A DNA stretch of 64,000 bases from SH-MAG3 sp036374995 (GTDB lineage: Bacteria > Gemmatimonadota > Gemmatimonadetes > Longimicrobiales > RSA9): contig DASUSS010000152.1 in the NCBI GenBank assembly GCA_036374995.1, positions 1-64,000 of the forward strand. The letters run 5' to 3'. Each line of letters starts with the position of its first letter. The first letter of the stretch is position 1. Under the pieces are notes generated by a model, which was given only the letters and a program-made list of their open reading frames with translations, did no database searches and was not told where the DNA came from. Of this stretch, positions 17,018 through 25,591 are shown piece after piece. Made by a program: the position numbers and the translations under genes.

Positions 17018-17536
17018 ATGAGCAGCAGGACGGAAGTGTCCGTGGCGGAGCCGCGGACCGTGGACGAAGCGAAGCACGCGGTGGAGCGGTCACGTCAGCG
17101 CATCTCGAGCACGCTGGACGCGCTGGAGGACCGGATCGTGGAGAAGAAGCACGCGCTGCAGGACAGGGTGGCCGTACTCCGGCCGGTGCGTGAGCAGGTG
17201 ACGCAGCGGCCGTTCGCGGCCGTCGCGATCGCGCTCGGCGTCGGAGCGCTGCTCGGCAGTCTGGGCGGCGGTGAGGATGAGGAGGCGCGCAGTACGGGCG
17301 GACGTCACGAGGCCCGCCACGCGCAGCTGTCGGAGCGGGATCGGGCCGAGCTGAGGGCGTGGCGGCGGCTGCGGCGGGAGCGGTTGCGCGCGCGGCGGGA
17401 CGAACGGGATCACGCTGCGGGTGATTCGCGGCTCGCATCACTGCGCCATCAGCTCACCGGTGCGATCACATCGGCGATCGGAGCGGCCGTGACCGCGCGC
17501 GTCAAGGAGATGACGCGGGGTGGAAGACAGCGGTGA
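17018..17536 (+). CDS. DUF3618-like membrane-anchored protein
   Basis: 172 residues. Residues ~14-60 match the DUF3618 pattern (AKHAVERSRQRISSTLDALEDRIVEKK), a helical region also seen in ElaB/YqjD-like proteins. A short hydrophobic segment follows (FAAVAIALGVGALLGSLGGG), then a long Arg/Glu helix and a C-terminal SAIGAAVTARVKEM stretch. In related proteins this plan is associated with envelope or ribosome tethering under stress; that role is an inference here. ACGGAGGCGG precedes the ATG. A hairpin terminator shared with ssb lies just after it. Confidence 0.8.
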   Translation: MSSRTEVSVAEPRTVDEAKHAVERSRQRISSTLDALEDRIVEKKHALQDRVAVLRPVREQVTQRPFAAVAIALGVGALLGSLGGGEDEEARSTGGRHEARHAQLSERDRAELRAWRRLRRERLRARRDERDHAAGDSRLASLRHQLTGAITSAIGAAVTARVKEMTRGGRQR

Positions 17537-17564
17537 CGGCAGCTCGGCAGTGCCGGGAAAGCGA

Positions 17565-17589
17565 AGGGCGGCCCGTCCAGGGCCGCCCT
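17565..17589. terminator. Bidirectional hairpin terminator
   Basis: A perfect 10-bp stem, AGGGCGGCCC / GGGCCGCCCT, around the loop GTCCA, between two convergent genes. The flanks hold only short T-rich runs, better on the ssb side (TTCGCTTTCC). Confidence 0.7.
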
Positions 17590-17597
17590 CGTGTCAT

Positions 17598-18047
17598 CTA
17601 GAAGGGCAGGTCGTCGTCGTCGGCATCGAACGGCGACGGCGACGGGCGCCCGCTCTGCGCCGGCTGCCGGCGCCGCGGCGCCGACTCGTAGCCACCGCCG
17701 CCACCGCCGCCCGGACCGCTGCTCCCGAGCATCACCATCTCGCGCACGACGATGTCCGTGTAATAGCGAGTGACGCCGTCCTGCTCGCTCTGCGAGTATT
17801 CGATCCGCCCCTCGATGTACAGCCGGTCGCCCTTCTTCACGTACTGCTCGACCAGATCGGCGAGCTTGTCCCAGAACGTCAGGCGGTGCCACTCCGTCTT
17901 TTCCTGCTGCTGTCCGCTCCGGTCGGTGAACGCGCGGTTCGTCGCGAGCGAGATCTTGGCGATCTTCGTTCCGCCGCCGGTCGTCTTGATCTCCGGGTCG
18001 TTGCCGACGTTCCCGATCAGCATCACCTTGTTGAGCGAGCGACTCAT
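17598..18047 (-). CDS. ssb: Single-stranded DNA-binding protein
   Basis: 149 residues. It coats single-stranded DNA in replication, repair and recombination. The OB fold (residues 1-~110) starts SRSLNKVMLIGNVGNDPE and contains KTEWHRLTFWDKLADLVEQY and KGDRLYIEGRIEY. A Gly/Pro/Arg-rich disordered linker follows, and the protein ends in the acidic tip DDDDLPF, which recruits partner proteins. The start at 18047 is supported by AAGGTGG and by the family N-terminus. Confidence 0.96.
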   Translation of the reverse strand: MSRSLNKVMLIGNVGNDPEIKTTGGGTKIAKISLATNRAFTDRSGQQQEKTEWHRLTFWDKLADLVEQYVKKGDRLYIEGRIEYSQSEQDGVTRYYTDIVVREMVMLGSSGPGGGGGGGYESAPRRRQPAQSGRPSPSPFDADDDDLPF

Positions 18048-18181
18048 GCCTGCCACCTTGCCTGGAGTATCGGGGGTAAGGGCAGGAAGGTAAGCGGAGC
18101 GAGGCGGTCCGTCCATGCCGGACGGGGTCGACGGGCATGCCCTCTCGGCCGTGCGTGGCGGGTACGCGGAGAGGAGGCGGG

Positions 18182-19246
18182 ATGGCGGACATGCCGGCGA
18201 ACGGCACGCCACGAGTGGTGACTCTCGGGGTGGTGGCGAAGTCCACACTCATCATCATCGGCCTGTGGGCGCTCGCGAACGGGATCTGGCTGGCCCGCGA
18301 CGTCCTCTTCATCACGTTCTTCGCGCTCCTCGTCGCCTCGTTCCTGTCGATCTTCGTCGAGCCGCTGCAGAAGCGTGGCATCAGCCGGGCGGTATCCGCC
18401 CCACTCGTGCTGATACTGCTGGTGGGCGTGTTCGTTCTGTTCTTCCTGCTCACCTGGCCGACGCTGCGCGCGCAGTTCGCGATGATCCAGCAGCAGCTGC
18501 CGCCTGCGATCGATGCCATCCAGGCGTGGATCGAGCGGCAGCTGGCGGGCATCCTGACGACGGTCGGCGCGACGGAGGAAATCGAGCGCGCACTGCGCAG
18601 CCGCATGTCGACGGAGCTCGGCGGACTGATCGGCGGAACGCTGCCGCTGCTGAACACGGCGCTCGGCGCAGTGACGGGCTTCGCGCTCGTGGTGGTGGCC
18701 GGGATGTTCATCGCGATCGATCCGCGGACGTACATGCACGGGCTGATCGTGCTGCTGCCACGGAGCCATCGCCATCGTGCGGGCGAGGTGCTGCCCGAGG
18801 CGGGGCGCACGATGGTGCAATGGATGAAGGGAACGGCGATCGGGATGGTCGTGGTGGGATCGGTGAGCGCGATCGGGCTCACGCTCATCGGCGTTCCCGC
18901 TGCCCTCGCGCTGGGGATGATCGCGGGCCTGCTCGAGTTCATCCCCTACATCGGTCCCGCCCTGAGCTTCGTGCCGGCGACGATCGTCGCTCTCGCAGTC
19001 TCACCCGAGAAGGCGCTCTGGGTGATCGGGCTGTACGCGCTCGTGCAGGGGATCGAGTCCAACGTGCTGATGCCGCTGCTCATGAAGCAGATGGTGAAGC
19101 TGCCGCCGGCACTCACACTGCTGTTCCAGACGGTGATGGCGACGCTCTTCGGCTTCCTCGGCCTGCTCCTGGCCGTACCCATCCTCGCCGCGGCGCGGGT
19201 GCTGGTGCAGGAATTCTACATCGAGGGCGTCGCGGACGAGCACTAG
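18182..19246 (+). CDS. AI-2E family permease (copy 1)
   Basis: 354 residues with about seven to eight transmembrane helices of the AI-2E/PerM-type family. Typical features are a central soluble loop (~85-150) and the conserved block GLLEFIPYIGPALSFVPA. A second helix-rich block contains QGIESNVLMPLLMKQMVKL, and the end reads FGFLGLLLAVPILAA. Family members export small signals or act as sodium/proton antiporters, so the substrate is open. AGGAGG before the ATG at 18182 marks the start. A second, divergent member lies at 49118-50368. Confidence 0.92.
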   Translation: MADMPANGTPRVVTLGVVAKSTLIIIGLWALANGIWLARDVLFITFFALLVASFLSIFVEPLQKRGISRAVSAPLVLILLVGVFVLFFLLTWPTLRAQFAMIQQQLPPAIDAIQAWIERQLAGILTTVGATEEIERALRSRMSTELGGLIGGTLPLLNTALGAVTGFALVVVAGMFIAIDPRTYMHGLIVLLPRSHRHRAGEVLPEAGRTMVQWMKGTAIGMVVVGSVSAIGLTLIGVPAALALGMIAGLLEFIPYIGPALSFVPATIVALAVSPEKALWVIGLYALVQGIESNVLMPLLMKQMVKLPPALTLLFQTVMATLFGFLGLLLAVPILAAARVLVQEFYIEGVADEH

Positions 19247-19257
19247 ACGAGTGCGGA

Positions 19258-20121
19258 TCACGCCGCCGTCGGCACCCCCGTGAGCTCCGCGACGCGCGAG
19301 CGGTAGGCTTCCTGGAGGCGAGCCGTGACCGGGCCGCGCGTACCGCCTCCGATCACGTGGGCGTCGACCTGCCGAACCGGCATCACCTCGGTCGTCGTGC
19401 CGGACAGGAACAGCTCCTCGACCTCACCGATGCGGTCCCAGGGAATGGGCGCTTCCGCGACGGCGATGCCCAGCTCGCGAGCGAGCTCGATCACGAGCGC
19501 GCGCGTAATGCCGGACAGGATGTAGTTGCAGGACGGATAGGTCATGAGCGTGCCGTCCAGCACACCGAACAGGTTGGAGTGCGAGCCCTCGATGAGGATG
19601 CCGTCTTTGACGAACAGCGCCTCGAACGCGCCGGCCTGGTGCGCCTGCTGATTCGCCAGCACGTTCGGCAGCAGCGCTATGGATTTTATGTCACAGCGGC
19701 TCCAGCGCGTATCCGGAACGCTGATCGCCGCGACGCCCCGATCGAAGTACTCCGCCGCGTACTGGGCGAACGGCTTCGCCAGCACGTACACGCTGGGCGA
19801 CACGGCCGGGTCGGGGAACGCGTGGCGGCGCGGCGCCACACCGCGCGTCACCTGGATGTAGATGGTGCCATCACCCGTCACGTCGTTGCTGCGGATCAGC
19901 CGCTCGGCGATCCCGACGAGGTCACCCGTGCCGGTGTCGTCGATGTGCAGCGCCGCGAGCCCTGCCCGGAGCCGGCGCATGTGCGGCTCCGCGAGGAACG
20001 GCTGTCCGCCGTAGATGCGGATCACCTCATAGACGCCATCGGCGAACAGGAAGCCGCGGTCATCGACGGGGACCGTGGCCCGGGTGTGTTCGATGTACTT
20101 CCCGTTGAGATAGACTTCCAT
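19258..20121 (-). CDS. dat: D-amino-acid (D-alanine) aminotransferase
   Basis: 287 residues, class IV PLP aminotransferase. It interconverts D-amino acids and 2-oxoacids, and supplies D-Glu or D-Ala for peptidoglycan. The PLP lysine is Lys146 in SRCDIKSIALLPN, the motif of D-amino-acid transaminases. GSHSNLFGV and the C-terminal EVEELFLSGTTTEVMPV fit the fold. A branched-chain aminotransferase or ADC lyase is less likely because of the RCDIKS box. GGAGGTGCGG precedes the ATG. It converges with the AI-2E gene and starts 131 bases from the divergent protease. Confidence 0.9.
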   Translation of the reverse strand: MEVYLNGKYIEHTRATVPVDDRGFLFADGVYEVIRIYGGQPFLAEPHMRRLRAGLAALHIDDTGTGDLVGIAERLIRSNDVTGDGTIYIQVTRGVAPRRHAFPDPAVSPSVYVLAKPFAQYAAEYFDRGVAAISVPDTRWSRCDIKSIALLPNVLANQQAHQAGAFEALFVKDGILIEGSHSNLFGVLDGTLMTYPSCNYILSGITRALVIELARELGIAVAEAPIPWDRIGEVEELFLSGTTTEVMPVRQVDAHVIGGGTRGPVTARLQEAYRSRVAELTGVPTAA

Positions 20122-20252
20122 CCGCACCTCCGCGGCGGGTTCGAGTGCTGGAGAATGACACCGGCCGGATGCAGCGTCAATACGGCGTGCCGATTGCACG
20201 CGCAGGGCGGCGTCCGCATTATGCCGCCGCCCGTCCGAACCCGAAGGGTGCA

Positions 20253-22898
20253 ATGACCGAACCGACGTTCGTGCAGCGCCTGCCGACGTACGAGCGGCGG
20301 CTCTCCAATGGGCTGACCGTGATCGTGCGCGAGGACCACAGCGCACCCGTAGTGGCGGTGGTCACCCACGTGAAGGCCGGTTACTTCGACGAGCCGGACG
20401 CGCTCATCGGGATCAGCCACGTGCTCGAGCACATGTACTTCAAGGGGACGGAGCGGCGCGGTCCGGGCGAGATCGCGCGCGAGACGAAGGAGGCGGGCGG
20501 GTATCTGAATGCGGGCACGATCTACGACCACACGTCCTACTACACCGTTCTGCCGTCGTCGTCGCTCGAGCAGGCGCTCGACATCCAGGCGGACGCGCTC
20601 CAGCGCTCGGCGATCGACGACGAGGAGCTGCGCCGCGAGCTGCTGGTGATCATCCAGGAGGCGAAGCGGAAGCTCGACAACCCCGGCGCCGTGGCGCAGG
20701 AGACGCTGTTCGAGACGATGTTCGACGTGCATCGGATCCGGCGCTGGCGCATCGGGACGGAGGATGTGCTGCGCGGCCTCACACGCACGCACGTGGTCGA
20801 CTACTACCGCAACCTGTATCGCGCGGCGAATACGATCCTGGTGATTGCGGGTGATGTCGATCCCGCCCGCGCGTTCGAGCTCGCGGCCCTGCATTACGGT
20901 GATATGGAGGCGGGCGATCCGGTGCGGGACACCGGCGCGGCCGAGCCGGAGCGGCGTGGCTTCCGGTACCGCGAGATGGCGGGCGACATCATGCAGTCGC
21001 ACGTCGAGTGGGGCTGGCGGACGCCCGGTCCGCTGCACGAGGACACGCCGGCGCTCGATGTGCTCGCGGTCGCGCTCGGTCACGGGCGGGCCTCGCGCCT
21101 GTACCGCGACGTGCGCGATGCGGGCCATGTCGCCGCGGTGTCCGCGTACAACTACACGCCGGCGGAGCTGGGTGTGTTCGGCATCGGCGCCGAACTGGAT
21201 CCGGCCGACACCGAAGCCGCCGTGAGCGGGATCGCGGCCGTGATCCGCGATGCGCGCGCGCACGGCTTCGGCGAGGCGGAGGCGGCGCGTGCGCGGAACA
21301 TCCTGGAGGCGCGCGTGCTGCGGCGTCTGGAGACAGCCGAAGGCCAGGCGAACATCATTGCCGAGTGGCAGGCCCTGGGTGACTGGCGCCTCGCCGACCG
21401 CTATCTCGGAGACGCGCTCGCGGTGTCCGCTCGGCGGCTCCATGACGTCGCGCGCCGCTACCTCGACCCCGAGCTCCTCACGCTGCTGCTCTACCGGCCA
21501 CAGCGCGCGACGCCGTACGTGCAGGACCCGACAGCGCTCTTCGATCGGCTGTTCGGCACGACCGTGCGGAAGCGCGCCGCCCCCGCGGCCGAAGCCATTC
21601 GTGCGGAGACACCCGCACGCGGAATGACGAAGCTGAAGCCGCAACGAGTCGAGGATGGCGTACACTTCTACCCGCTCGCCGAGGCGGGCGTGCACATCGT
21701 GATCAAGCCGCGCCGCACGACGCCGCTGGTCTCGCTCGCACTGCACTGCCGCGGTGGCCTGCTCCAGGAGTCGGCCGCGATCGCGGGCATGACGGGGCTG
21801 ATGACGCGGACATCGGTCAAGGGAACGCGCACGCGGACGGGCGTTCGCCTCGCGGAGGAGACGGAGGCGCTCGGCGGCAGCATCGCGGCGAGCGCTACGG
21901 CGGACACGATGGAATGGTCGCTCTCGGTGCCGAGCCGACACTTCGACCGTGCGCTCGACCTGCTCGTCGATGCGGCGCTCGAGCCGGCGTTCCGCGAGGA
22001 GGATGCGGAACGCGAGCGGAAGATCACGTTGAGCGATCTCGAGCACATGCGCGACGACATGCACCAGTACCCGCTTCGTCTCGCGCTGGCCGCGGCGTTC
22101 GCCGGTCATCCGTACGGATTCGGACCCGCGCAGCTGGAGCAGGCACTGCGCACTGCGGATCTGGGGATGCTGGGCGAGTGGCACGCGGCACGCGTGCTGC
22201 GCGGCGCACCGCACGTGCTCGTCGTCGGCGATGTCGAGGATCCCGATGGCGCGGCTGCGCTGGTGGCGGACCGGCTGACGGGGAGGGTGCGTGAGCCGGT
22301 CGATCTCGATGCGCAGACGCCGCACTGGCCTACCCGTGCCGTGCAGTGCGTCGAGCAGCGGGACAAGGCGCAGACGGCGCTCGTGCTGCTGTTCCCCGGA
22401 CCGCCGCGCAACCATCCGGACGTGTATGCGCTCCAGCTGCTGTCCGCGGCGATATCCGGCCTCGGCGGGCGGCTGTTCGAGGAGCTGCGCAGCCGACGCT
22501 CGCTCGCCTATGCCGTCTCGGCTTCCCCCATGCCACGCTGGCTCGGCGGCGCGTTCGCCGCCTACATCGGGATGGCGCCGGAGCGGGAGCTGGAGGCGCG
22601 CGAGGCGATGCTGCGCGAGCTGCTGCGTACGACGACCGAGCCGCTCGCTGCGCCGGAGCTCGAGCGCGCCCGCCGCTATCTCATCGGTGCCTGGCAGATC
22701 CGCCAGCAGACGCAATCGCGCCAGCTCGCCGATCTGTCGGGCGCGCTCCTGCTGGGCGAGGGTCTGGCGGAGCTGCGCGAGTACGTGCACCGGATCGACT
22801 CCCTCACTGCGGAGCAGGTTCGTGCGGCCGCGCAACGCTGGATCCGCCCGGATCTCATGGTCGAGAGCGTCGTGCGCGGTGCGGGTGCAGCGCGCTGA
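20253..22898 (+). CDS. M16 family zinc peptidase (two-domain)
   Basis: 881 residues, built as two M16 halves in one chain. The N-terminal half has the inverted zinc motif HVLEH (in GISHVLEHMYFKGTE) and a downstream third-ligand Glu (LVIIQEAKRK), so it should be catalytic. The C-terminal half keeps the fold and the family block FEELRSRRSLAYAVSA but has no HxxEH, as is normal for the inactive half. No signal peptide is visible (MTEPTFVQRLPTYERRL), so a cytoplasmic location is likely unless export is non-classical. The substrate is unknown. The ATG follows AAGGGTG. Confidence 0.95.
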   Translation: MTEPTFVQRLPTYERRLSNGLTVIVREDHSAPVVAVVTHVKAGYFDEPDALIGISHVLEHMYFKGTERRGPGEIARETKEAGGYLNAGTIYDHTSYYTVLPSSSLEQALDIQADALQRSAIDDEELRRELLVIIQEAKRKLDNPGAVAQETLFETMFDVHRIRRWRIGTEDVLRGLTRTHVVDYYRNLYRAANTILVIAGDVDPARAFELAALHYGDMEAGDPVRDTGAAEPERRGFRYREMAGDIMQSHVEWGWRTPGPLHEDTPALDVLAVALGHGRASRLYRDVRDAGHVAAVSAYNYTPAELGVFGIGAELDPADTEAAVSGIAAVIRDARAHGFGEAEAARARNILEARVLRRLETAEGQANIIAEWQALGDWRLADRYLGDALAVSARRLHDVARRYLDPELLTLLLYRPQRATPYVQDPTALFDRLFGTTVRKRAAPAAEAIRAETPARGMTKLKPQRVEDGVHFYPLAEAGVHIVIKPRRTTPLVSLALHCRGGLLQESAAIAGMTGLMTRTSVKGTRTRTGVRLAEETEALGGSIAASATADTMEWSLSVPSRHFDRALDLLVDAALEPAFREEDAERERKITLSDLEHMRDDMHQYPLRLALAAAFAGHPYGFGPAQLEQALRTADLGMLGEWHAARVLRGAPHVLVVGDVEDPDGAAALVADRLTGRVREPVDLDAQTPHWPTRAVQCVEQRDKAQTALVLLFPGPPRNHPDVYALQLLSAAISGLGGRLFEELRSRRSLAYAVSASPMPRWLGGAFAAYIGMAPERELEAREAMLRELLRTTTEPLAAPELERARRYLIGAWQIRQQTQSRQLADLSGALLLGEGLAELREYVHRIDSLTAEQVRAAAQRWIRPDLMVESVVRGAGAAR

Positions 22899-22968
22899 CC
22901 GCCGTGCCGCTTTTGCGCACGACCTCGACGAACGTCATATTTCGCGACCATTCTGAAGCGGAGAACGC

Positions 22969-23757
22969 ATGGCGGAGGAGAGCACGATCCGACTCGATCG
23001 CGAGACCGATGGCATCGCGATCATCACGGTCAACCGGCCCGACAAGCTGAACGCACTGAACGCCGAAACGGTGCGTCAGCTGGACGGGGTCCTGCGCGAG
23101 GCTCGCGGTGACGAGACGGTTCGCGCCCTCATCCTGACGGGTGCCGGCGAGAAGGCGTTCGTCGCGGGGGCGGACATAGCCGAGCTCGCGCGGATGGGGC
23201 CGCTCGATGGTGTCCGGGTCTCGCGCGATGGCCAGGCCACGTTCCGCCTGCTCGAGACGATGCCGAAGCCGGTCATCGGCGCGATCAACGGCTTTGCGCT
23301 CGGCGGCGGTCTCGAGCTGGCGCTCGCGTGTCACATGCGGATTGCATCGGACCGCGCGAAGTTCGGTCTGCCCGAAGTGAAGCTCGGCATCATTCCCGGC
23401 TACGGCGGCACGATCCGCCTGCCCCGGCTCGTCGGCCGCGGTCGCGCACTCGAGCTGATGCTGACCGGCGAGATGATCGGCGCGGAGGAGGCGTATCGGA
23501 TCGGCCTCGTGAACCGCGTGGTGGAGCCCGGTGCACTGCTGGATGCCGCCCGCGACCTCGCCCGCAGGATCATCGCGAACGGGCCGGTCGCGATCGCACT
23601 CGCACTGGAGTCCGTCGACCGCGGCATGAGCACCACGATCGACGACGCGCTCGTCCTGGAATCGAACCTCTTCGGCCTGCTCGCAGCGACGCAGGACATG
23701 CGCGAGGGCATGAGCGCGTTCCTGGAGAAGAGGAAGGCCGAGTTCAGAGGGCACTGA
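22969..23757 (+). CDS. Enoyl-CoA hydratase/isomerase (crotonase family)
   Basis: 262 residues, full crotonase length. It hydrates trans-2-enoyl-CoA to 3-hydroxyacyl-CoA. The oxyanion-hole segments are AFVAGADIAEL and FALGGGLELALAC. Both catalytic Glu are present, one in GGGLELALAC and one in GLPEVKLGIIPGYGG, so hydratase activity is likely. The usual GGTQRL reads GGTIRL. GGAGAA precedes the ATG. It may act with the thiolase and hydroxyacyl-CoA dehydrogenase at 9.7-12.8 kb, although they are 10 kb away. Confidence 0.94.
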   Translation: MAEESTIRLDRETDGIAIITVNRPDKLNALNAETVRQLDGVLREARGDETVRALILTGAGEKAFVAGADIAELARMGPLDGVRVSRDGQATFRLLETMPKPVIGAINGFALGGGLELALACHMRIASDRAKFGLPEVKLGIIPGYGGTIRLPRLVGRGRALELMLTGEMIGAEEAYRIGLVNRVVEPGALLDAARDLARRIIANGPVAIALALESVDRGMSTTIDDALVLESNLFGLLAATQDMREGMSAFLEKRKAEFRGH

Positions 23758-23772
23758 GTCTGACGGAGTTTT

Positions 23773-23942
23773 TTCACCGCGGAGGCGCGGGGGGCGCTGA
23801 GAAACGGATTGGGACGGCGGCGATCCTTGCGGTTCTGCTGCAGCCGATTCTCATGATCCGTTGCGGAATGATTCATGGTAAACGAAAGCGCCGCACCGGC
23901 GCCCCCGGCGCAACTCCGCGCCCCCCGCGACTCCGCGGTGAA
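23773..23942. repeat. Intergenic palindromic repeat element, copy 1
   Basis: A 25-base left arm (23773-23797, begins TTCACCGCGGAGG) and a 25-base right arm (23918-23942) are inverted copies with one mismatch, 120 bases apart. It fills most of the 230-base gap before recF. The arm sequence is close to that of the element at 60551-60683, so they belong to one dispersed family. No gene is seen inside. Confidence 0.62.
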
Positions 23943-23987
23943 TGAATCCGTTCTCCGCCCCCCTCTCTCCGTTGAACTCGAACGGGC

Positions 23988-25130
23988 ATGACGCTGATCG
24001 CCCGTGAGCTCCGCCTCCGGCACTTCCGGAACTTCGCGAGCCTGGAGCTGCGGTTCCCGGCGGCGGGGGCGGCGATCATCGGGGACAACGGGTCGGGCAA
24101 GACGAACCTGCTCGAGGCGATCCACTACCTCGAGATCCTGCGCTCGTTCCGCGGTGCCGCGGATGAGCAGCTGGTGCGGTTCGGTGCGGAGGCGTTCCAC
24201 GTGCGTGGTGTATTCGAGCAGCCGGAGAGCGGGCGGGCCGTCGAGATCACAGCGGCGTACGAGCCGCGCACGCGTCGGAAGAAGGTCACGGTGGACGGCG
24301 CGGAGGTCGAGCGGCTCGGTGACGCGATCGGTCGGATCGGGACGGTCATCTTCTCGCCATCGGACGTGGAGATCGTTGCCGGGGCGCCGGGCGAGCGGCG
24401 CCGGTTCCTCGACATCGTGCTGTCGCTCAACGTGCGCGGCTACCTGGATGCGCTCCAGCGCTATCGCCACGTGCTGCGCCAGCGCAATGCGCTGTTGCGC
24501 GACGGCCGTTCGGGCGATGCACTCGCTGCGTGGGACACGGGCCTCATCGACAGTGGCACGACCCTGATGCTGGAACGGCGGGCGTGGGTGCAGGCCCATG
24601 CCGACCGCTATGCCGCGATCTGCTCCGCCATCGGCGGCGGCGCCGGCGCAATCGCATACGACGGCGATGTCGATGTGGTCGGCGCGATGACGAGGCCGGA
24701 GGTCGCGGCCGCGTTCACCGCGCGGCTCGAGCGGGTGGCGCACCGCGAGCGCGAGCGCGGCGTCACGCTCGCCGGCCCGCACCGCGACGATCTGTCTCTG
24801 CACATGAGAACGGGGAATGGCGATGTCGATCTGCGTCAGTTCGGCTCCGGCGGTCAGGTCCGTACGGGCGCCATCGCGCTGCGCGTGATCGAGGCCGAGA
24901 CCGTGCGCGAGGCGCGCGGGTTCCAGCCGCTGCTGCTGCTCGACGACGTGTTCGCCGAGCTGGACGCCGGCCGTTCCCGCCGCATCCTGGCGCTGCTCGC
25001 AGGCGAGCGCCACGGGCAGGTCATCCTGACGGCCCCGAAGGAGACCGACGTGCTGCTGGAGGAGGCCGGCGGCGACCTGGTCGCGCCGCTGGTCCGCTGG
25101 CGGATCTCGGCCGGCACGGTGTCGACATGA
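23988..25130 (+). CDS. recF: DNA replication and repair protein RecF
   Basis: 380 residues. This SMC-like ATPase binds gapped DNA and loads RecA with RecO/RecR. Walker A is GDNGSGKT (32-39), the N-terminus has the RecF block LRLRHFRNFASLEL, the ABC signature is GSGGQVRT, and Walker B is LLLLDDVFAELD. Length is normal. The ATG of the next gene overlaps the stop (ATGA). dnaA and dnaN, often upstream of recF, are not adjacent; an enoyl-CoA hydratase gene and a repeat element precede it. Confidence 0.96.
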   Translation: MTLIARELRLRHFRNFASLELRFPAAGAAIIGDNGSGKTNLLEAIHYLEILRSFRGAADEQLVRFGAEAFHVRGVFEQPESGRAVEITAAYEPRTRRKKVTVDGAEVERLGDAIGRIGTVIFSPSDVEIVAGAPGERRRFLDIVLSLNVRGYLDALQRYRHVLRQRNALLRDGRSGDALAAWDTGLIDSGTTLMLERRAWVQAHADRYAAICSAIGGGAGAIAYDGDVDVVGAMTRPEVAAAFTARLERVAHRERERGVTLAGPHRDDLSLHMRTGNGDVDLRQFGSGGQVRTGAIALRVIEAETVREARGFQPLLLLDDVFAELDAGRSRRILALLAGERHGQVILTAPKETDVLLEEAGGDLVAPLVRWRISAGTVST

Positions 25131-25456
25131 GCGGTCCGCGCAAGCCGACCCGCCTGAGCGATGCACTCCAGAACTACCTGCGGGAGAGCGGCCTGGACGA
25201 GCGCGTCGAGGAAGCCGCCATCCTGCCGGAGTGGCCGGCGCGCGTCGGCAGCGCGATCGCAGCCGTCACCGCCCCGCTGCGCGTCTCGCGCGGCACACTC
25301 TTCGTCGCCGTGCGGACCAGCGCCTGGCTCATGGAGCTCCGGCTCATGGAGCGCGACATCCTGCGGCGGCTGAACGAGGGTCGGGAGCGCGGCCGGATCG
25401 AGCGGATCCGGTTCCTCATGGCGGGCGAGGATGAGGGCCCGGGAGCAGCCGGCTGA
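25127..25456 (+). CDS. DUF721 / DciA-like protein
   Basis: 109 residues. The N-terminal part (PTRLSDALQNYLRESG) and the core WPARVGSAIAAVTAPLRVSRGTL followed by SAWLMELRLMERDIL match the DUF721 family, whose members include the replicative-helicase operator DciA. A helicase-loading role is known for DciA and inferred here. The ATG overlaps the recF stop by four bases, so translation is coupled. The position between recF and gyrB is the classic one for this family. Confidence 0.86.
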   Translation: MSGPRKPTRLSDALQNYLRESGLDERVEEAAILPEWPARVGSAIAAVTAPLRVSRGTLFVAVRTSAWLMELRLMERDILRRLNEGRERGRIERIRFLMAGEDEGPGAAG

Positions 25457-25591
25457 ACGGGGGATCCCGGGCCCGAAAAACCCGCAACCGACGCCCGTTT
25501 CCGGGGTATCAACAATGTCTGATTCCGAGCCGCTGCCGGCACCCTGCCGGCGGCCCGCGTTCGCAGCGGATCGGAACGGCAGGGCTTCAGC

